From: Bacillota bacterium | Lineage (GTDB): Bacteria; Bacillota; Clostridia; Lachnospirales; Lachnospiraceae | Length of the DNA: 7,835 nt | Assembly (NCBI GenBank): GCA_023415655.1 | Contig: JAEZKD010000145.1 | Coordinates: forward strand, 1-7,835 | Reading direction: 5' to 3' | Made by a program: the position numbers and the translations under genes | Notes under the pieces: model-generated | The model's input: only the letters and a program-made list of their open reading frames with translations | Told to the model about the DNA's origin: nothing | The model's database searches: none | Shown: positions 5,747 to 7,835 of the stretch, in pieces | Numbering within the stretch: position 1 is the first letter of the stretch | Layout of the letters: each line of letters starts with the position of its first letter

Positions 5747-6688
5747 ATGGTTAAGTACTTATTAAAACGATTAGGCCGTTCCATCTTAACTCTCGCAATT
5801 ATTATTACAATTGTGTTTTCCCTGTTACGAATGATGCCAATCGAAGGTTATTTCCAAAACTTTGAGAAGCTAACGGAAGTACAGATTCAAGCAGGTCTTG
5901 ATAACATGGGACTGAATGATCCATTACCAGTCCAACTATTTAATTTCTTTAAAAATGCGATCCGGGGGGATTTTGGTTTGTCACGTACATACATGGCAAA
6001 TGTACCGGTTATGGATATCATCGCAGATAAGATACCAATTTCGATGACCTTAGGTATTATCTCTATGATAATAGCAATGCTTTGTGGGTTACCACTCGGC
6101 ATTTTAATGGCTCGTTCTAAGGGGAAAATCTGGGATAAGCTAGGAACTGGATTTATTGTATTTACACAGGCAGTTCCAGCAGTGGTTTACTTTTTATTCA
6201 TTCAAGTGTTTGGAACCGAATGGTTTGGACTAAGCATGTTATTTGATAAGGAAAATTTAGCGACTTGGATACTTCCGATTATATCAATGTCAATTGGTAA
6301 TATCGCATATTATGCAATGTGGCTTCGTCGTTACATGGTGGATGAAAGTAATAAAGATTATGTACGTCTAGCAAGAGCAAAAGGCTTGACTCAAGGGCAG
6401 ATTATGAGTAAGCATGTATTCCGTAATGCCTTTGTTCCAATGGTTCAATACATTCCGACATCACTTTTAAATACGATGATTGGTTCGATCTATATTGAAT
6501 CCTTATATAGTATCCCAGGCATGGGTGGTCTTTTAGTTAACGTAATTCAAAGACAGGATAATAATATGGTTCAGGGACTTGTGATTATATTTGCATCGGT
6601 TGGAATCATTGGTTTAGTGATTGGTGATATTTTAATGTGTATCGTAGACCCAAGAATCAGCCTAACGAAAAAAGGAGGTGCCCGCTAA
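5747..6688 (+). CDS. oppB: Peptide ABC transporter permease, OppB type
   Basis: This 313-aa inner-membrane permease forms half of the peptide channel. Hydrophobic segments fall at about 10-29, 99-121, 134-156, 173-193, 234-250 and 276-300, the six-helix pattern of OppB/DppB. The ATPase-contacting EAA loop is DYVRLARAKGLTQGQIMSKH (204-223). The C-terminal DPRISL (301-306) is typical of this permease. AAGGAG at 5734-5739 is 7 bases from ATG 5747. An in-frame TTG at 5741 is only one base from that site and is rejected as the start. The region between the first two helices (about 32-98) carries the conserved LNDPLPVQ...GDFGLSR elements of OppB. The gene is followed by oppC with a one-base overlap, so the two are translationally coupled. 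Confidence 0.95.
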   Translation: MVKYLLKRLGRSILTLAIIITIVFSLLRMMPIEGYFQNFEKLTEVQIQAGLDNMGLNDPLPVQLFNFFKNAIRGDFGLSRTYMANVPVMDIIADKIPISMTLGIISMIIAMLCGLPLGILMARSKGKIWDKLGTGFIVFTQAVPAVVYFLFIQVFGTEWFGLSMLFDKENLATWILPIISMSIGNIAYYAMWLRRYMVDESNKDYVRLARAKGLTQGQIMSKHVFRNAFVPMVQYIPTSLLNTMIGSIYIESLYSIPGMGGLLVNVIQRQDNNMVQGLVIIFASVGIIGLVIGDILMCIVDPRISLTKKGGAR

Positions 6689-7737
6689 TGACCCTTCGAG
6701 AGAAAAAGACGAAAGAATTAGGTGAACACCTTTGTAAACAGTTAGAAAACGAATTAGATAAAGATATCGCACTAAAAGAGGGAAGACAACATTATGCGAA
6801 TTTATCGGAGGAAGAACTCTTTACGTTTGCAGAATATGATGAAAAAGCAGGAGAGCGAAGTGGGTATTCGAATTATTCCTATTGGAGATCCACCCTACAT
6901 GTGTTCTTTCAGAATAAGCTTGCAGTAACTTTGTTATGTATTGTATTTGGTATTTTAATCTTTACAATCATTCAACCATATTTACCAGGACAAAAAGCTC
7001 CAAACACTATCTTTGATGATCCTGCAACAGGAATTCAGATTCGTAATCAAGCCCCAAACAAAGAGTTTTGGTTTGGTACGAATCAGATTGGGCAGGACCT
7101 TTGGAGCCGTATCTGGTCTGGTACTAGAACGTCCCTTTTTATTGGTTTTGCAGTTGCTGTCATTGAAGCAATCATCGGTATTACGGTTGGTGTACTTTGG
7201 GGATATGTTAGAAAGTTAGACTTTATTCTAACGGAAATCTACAATGTTTTAGATAACATTCCAACAACCATTGTATTGATTTTATTCTCTTATATACTAA
7301 AGCCAAGCATATCATCATTGATTATTGCAATGACGATTACAGGATGGATACAGATGGCTCGATTTATTCGTAATCAGATTGTGATTATCCGCGATCGTGA
7401 TTATAATCTTGCATCGAGATGTCTTGGTACTCCAACTTATCGAATCATATTAAAGAACTGTTTACCTTACCTGGTATCAGTAATTATGCTTCGTATGGCA
7501 CTTGCCATTCCAGCAGCAATCGGAAGTGAAGTATTCATTACGTATATCGGTCTTGGTTTACCATTGAGCATACCAAGTCTTGGTAACTTAATTAATACAG
7601 GTAGAATTAAGATGATGACAGCAAGTCTTCGTTATCAGTTAATTTTCCCAACGATTGTTTTATCTATTATAACAATTTCATTCTATATCATTGGTAATGC
7701 ATTTTCAGATGCTGCAGATCCAAAAAATCACGTATAA
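6688..7737 (+). CDS. oppC: Peptide ABC transporter permease, OppC type
   Basis: This 349-aa permease pairs with the OppB-type protein. It shows one helix at about 76-96, the conserved FWFGTNQIGQDLWSRIWSG (127-145) ahead of the core, further hydrophobic segments at about 149-173, 192-217, 261-279 and 318-336, an EAA loop RDRDYNLASRCLGTPTYRII (235-254), and a C-terminal SDAADPK (340-346) like the family's DALDPR. The N-terminal ~75 residues are charged and cytoplasmic, longer than in E. coli OppC. The start at 6688 is supported by AAGGAGG (6672-6678), 9 bases upstream. Its A is the final base of the oppB stop codon (TAATG). An upstream in-frame ATG at 6637 lies deep inside oppB and lacks this site. 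The EAA loop keeps the central glycine, though with Cys-Leu in place of the usual Ala-Leu. Confidence 0.94.
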   Translation: MTLREKKTKELGEHLCKQLENELDKDIALKEGRQHYANLSEEELFTFAEYDEKAGERSGYSNYSYWRSTLHVFFQNKLAVTLLCIVFGILIFTIIQPYLPGQKAPNTIFDDPATGIQIRNQAPNKEFWFGTNQIGQDLWSRIWSGTRTSLFIGFAVAVIEAIIGITVGVLWGYVRKLDFILTEIYNVLDNIPTTIVLILFSYILKPSISSLIIAMTITGWIQMARFIRNQIVIIRDRDYNLASRCLGTPTYRIILKNCLPYLVSVIMLRMALAIPAAIGSEVFITYIGLGLPLSIPSLGNLINTGRIKMMTASLRYQLIFPTIVLSIITISFYIIGNAFSDAADPKNHV

Positions 7738-7751
7738 GGAGGAACTTTAAG

Positions 7752-7835
7752 ATGAGTCAACAACCAATATTGTCGGTTAGGGATTTGAATGTGAAGTTCA
7801 AACTACGTGGGAAAGTACTTCACGCAATTCGTGGT
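7752..7835 (+). CDS. oppD: Peptide ABC transporter ATP-binding protein, OppD type (5' part only)
   Basis: Only the first 28 codons are present; the gene runs off the right edge. The readable segment, PILSVRDLNVKFKLRGKVLH (5-24), matches the first strands of OppD/DppD nucleotide-binding domains (L-x-V-x-x-L-x-V-x-F) just before the Walker A motif, which falls outside the window. AAGGAGG at 7736-7742 overlaps the oppC stop and lies 9 bases from ATG. Gene order binding protein, B, C, D predicts an OppF-type ATPase further right. Confidence 0.85.
   Translation, partial: MSQQPILSVRDLNVKFKLRGKVLHAIRG

Overview
The window looks like a piece of a low-GC Gram-positive (Bacillota) chromosome, most likely a clostridial or Lachnospiraceae-type organism. 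The grounds are AT-rich coding and intergenic DNA, strong AGGAGG-type ribosome binding sites, sigma-A promoters close to TTGACA/TATAAT, and the style of the lipoprotein and Opp permeases. The species is inference.

Layout. Positions 1-103 form a near-perfect 25-bp inverted repeat enclosing a second GC-rich hairpin. It is a structured RNA or repeat element of unknown family. A PLP enzyme of the D-cysteine desulfhydrase / ACC deaminase family then lies on the minus strand (196-1251), with residues that favour the desulfhydrase side. A 300-bp divergent region (1264-1563) holds two tandem sigma-A promoters pointing right. The second matches the consensus perfectly and is followed almost at once by an intrinsic terminator and then by alternative hairpins. 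From 1564 every gene is on the plus strand: a cytoplasmic class A beta-lactamase-like serine hydrolase with a TTG start, an L-Ala-D/L-Glu epimerase (YkfB type), an oligopeptide-binding lipoprotein, two permeases (OppB and OppC types), and the first 28 codons of an OppD-type ATPase cut by the window edge.

Working together (inference). The set resembles murein-peptide scavenging, as in the B. subtilis dpp-ykf cluster. The ABC importer would bring in cell-wall peptides. A cytoplasmic hydrolase, here possibly the beta-lactamase-fold protein in place of the LD-carboxypeptidase YkfA, would trim them. The epimerase would convert L-Ala-D-Glu to L-Ala-L-Glu for ordinary peptidases. The divergent PLP enzyme would fit a D-amino-acid theme but is not required for it.

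Non-coding signals worth attention are the 1-103 element, the promoter-plus-terminator leader at 1370-1544, a pair of 14-bp direct repeats 21 bp apart upstream of the lipoprotein gene, a three-copy ~21-bp tandem repeat that includes the end of the epimerase gene, and two long hairpins between the lipoprotein and permease genes.
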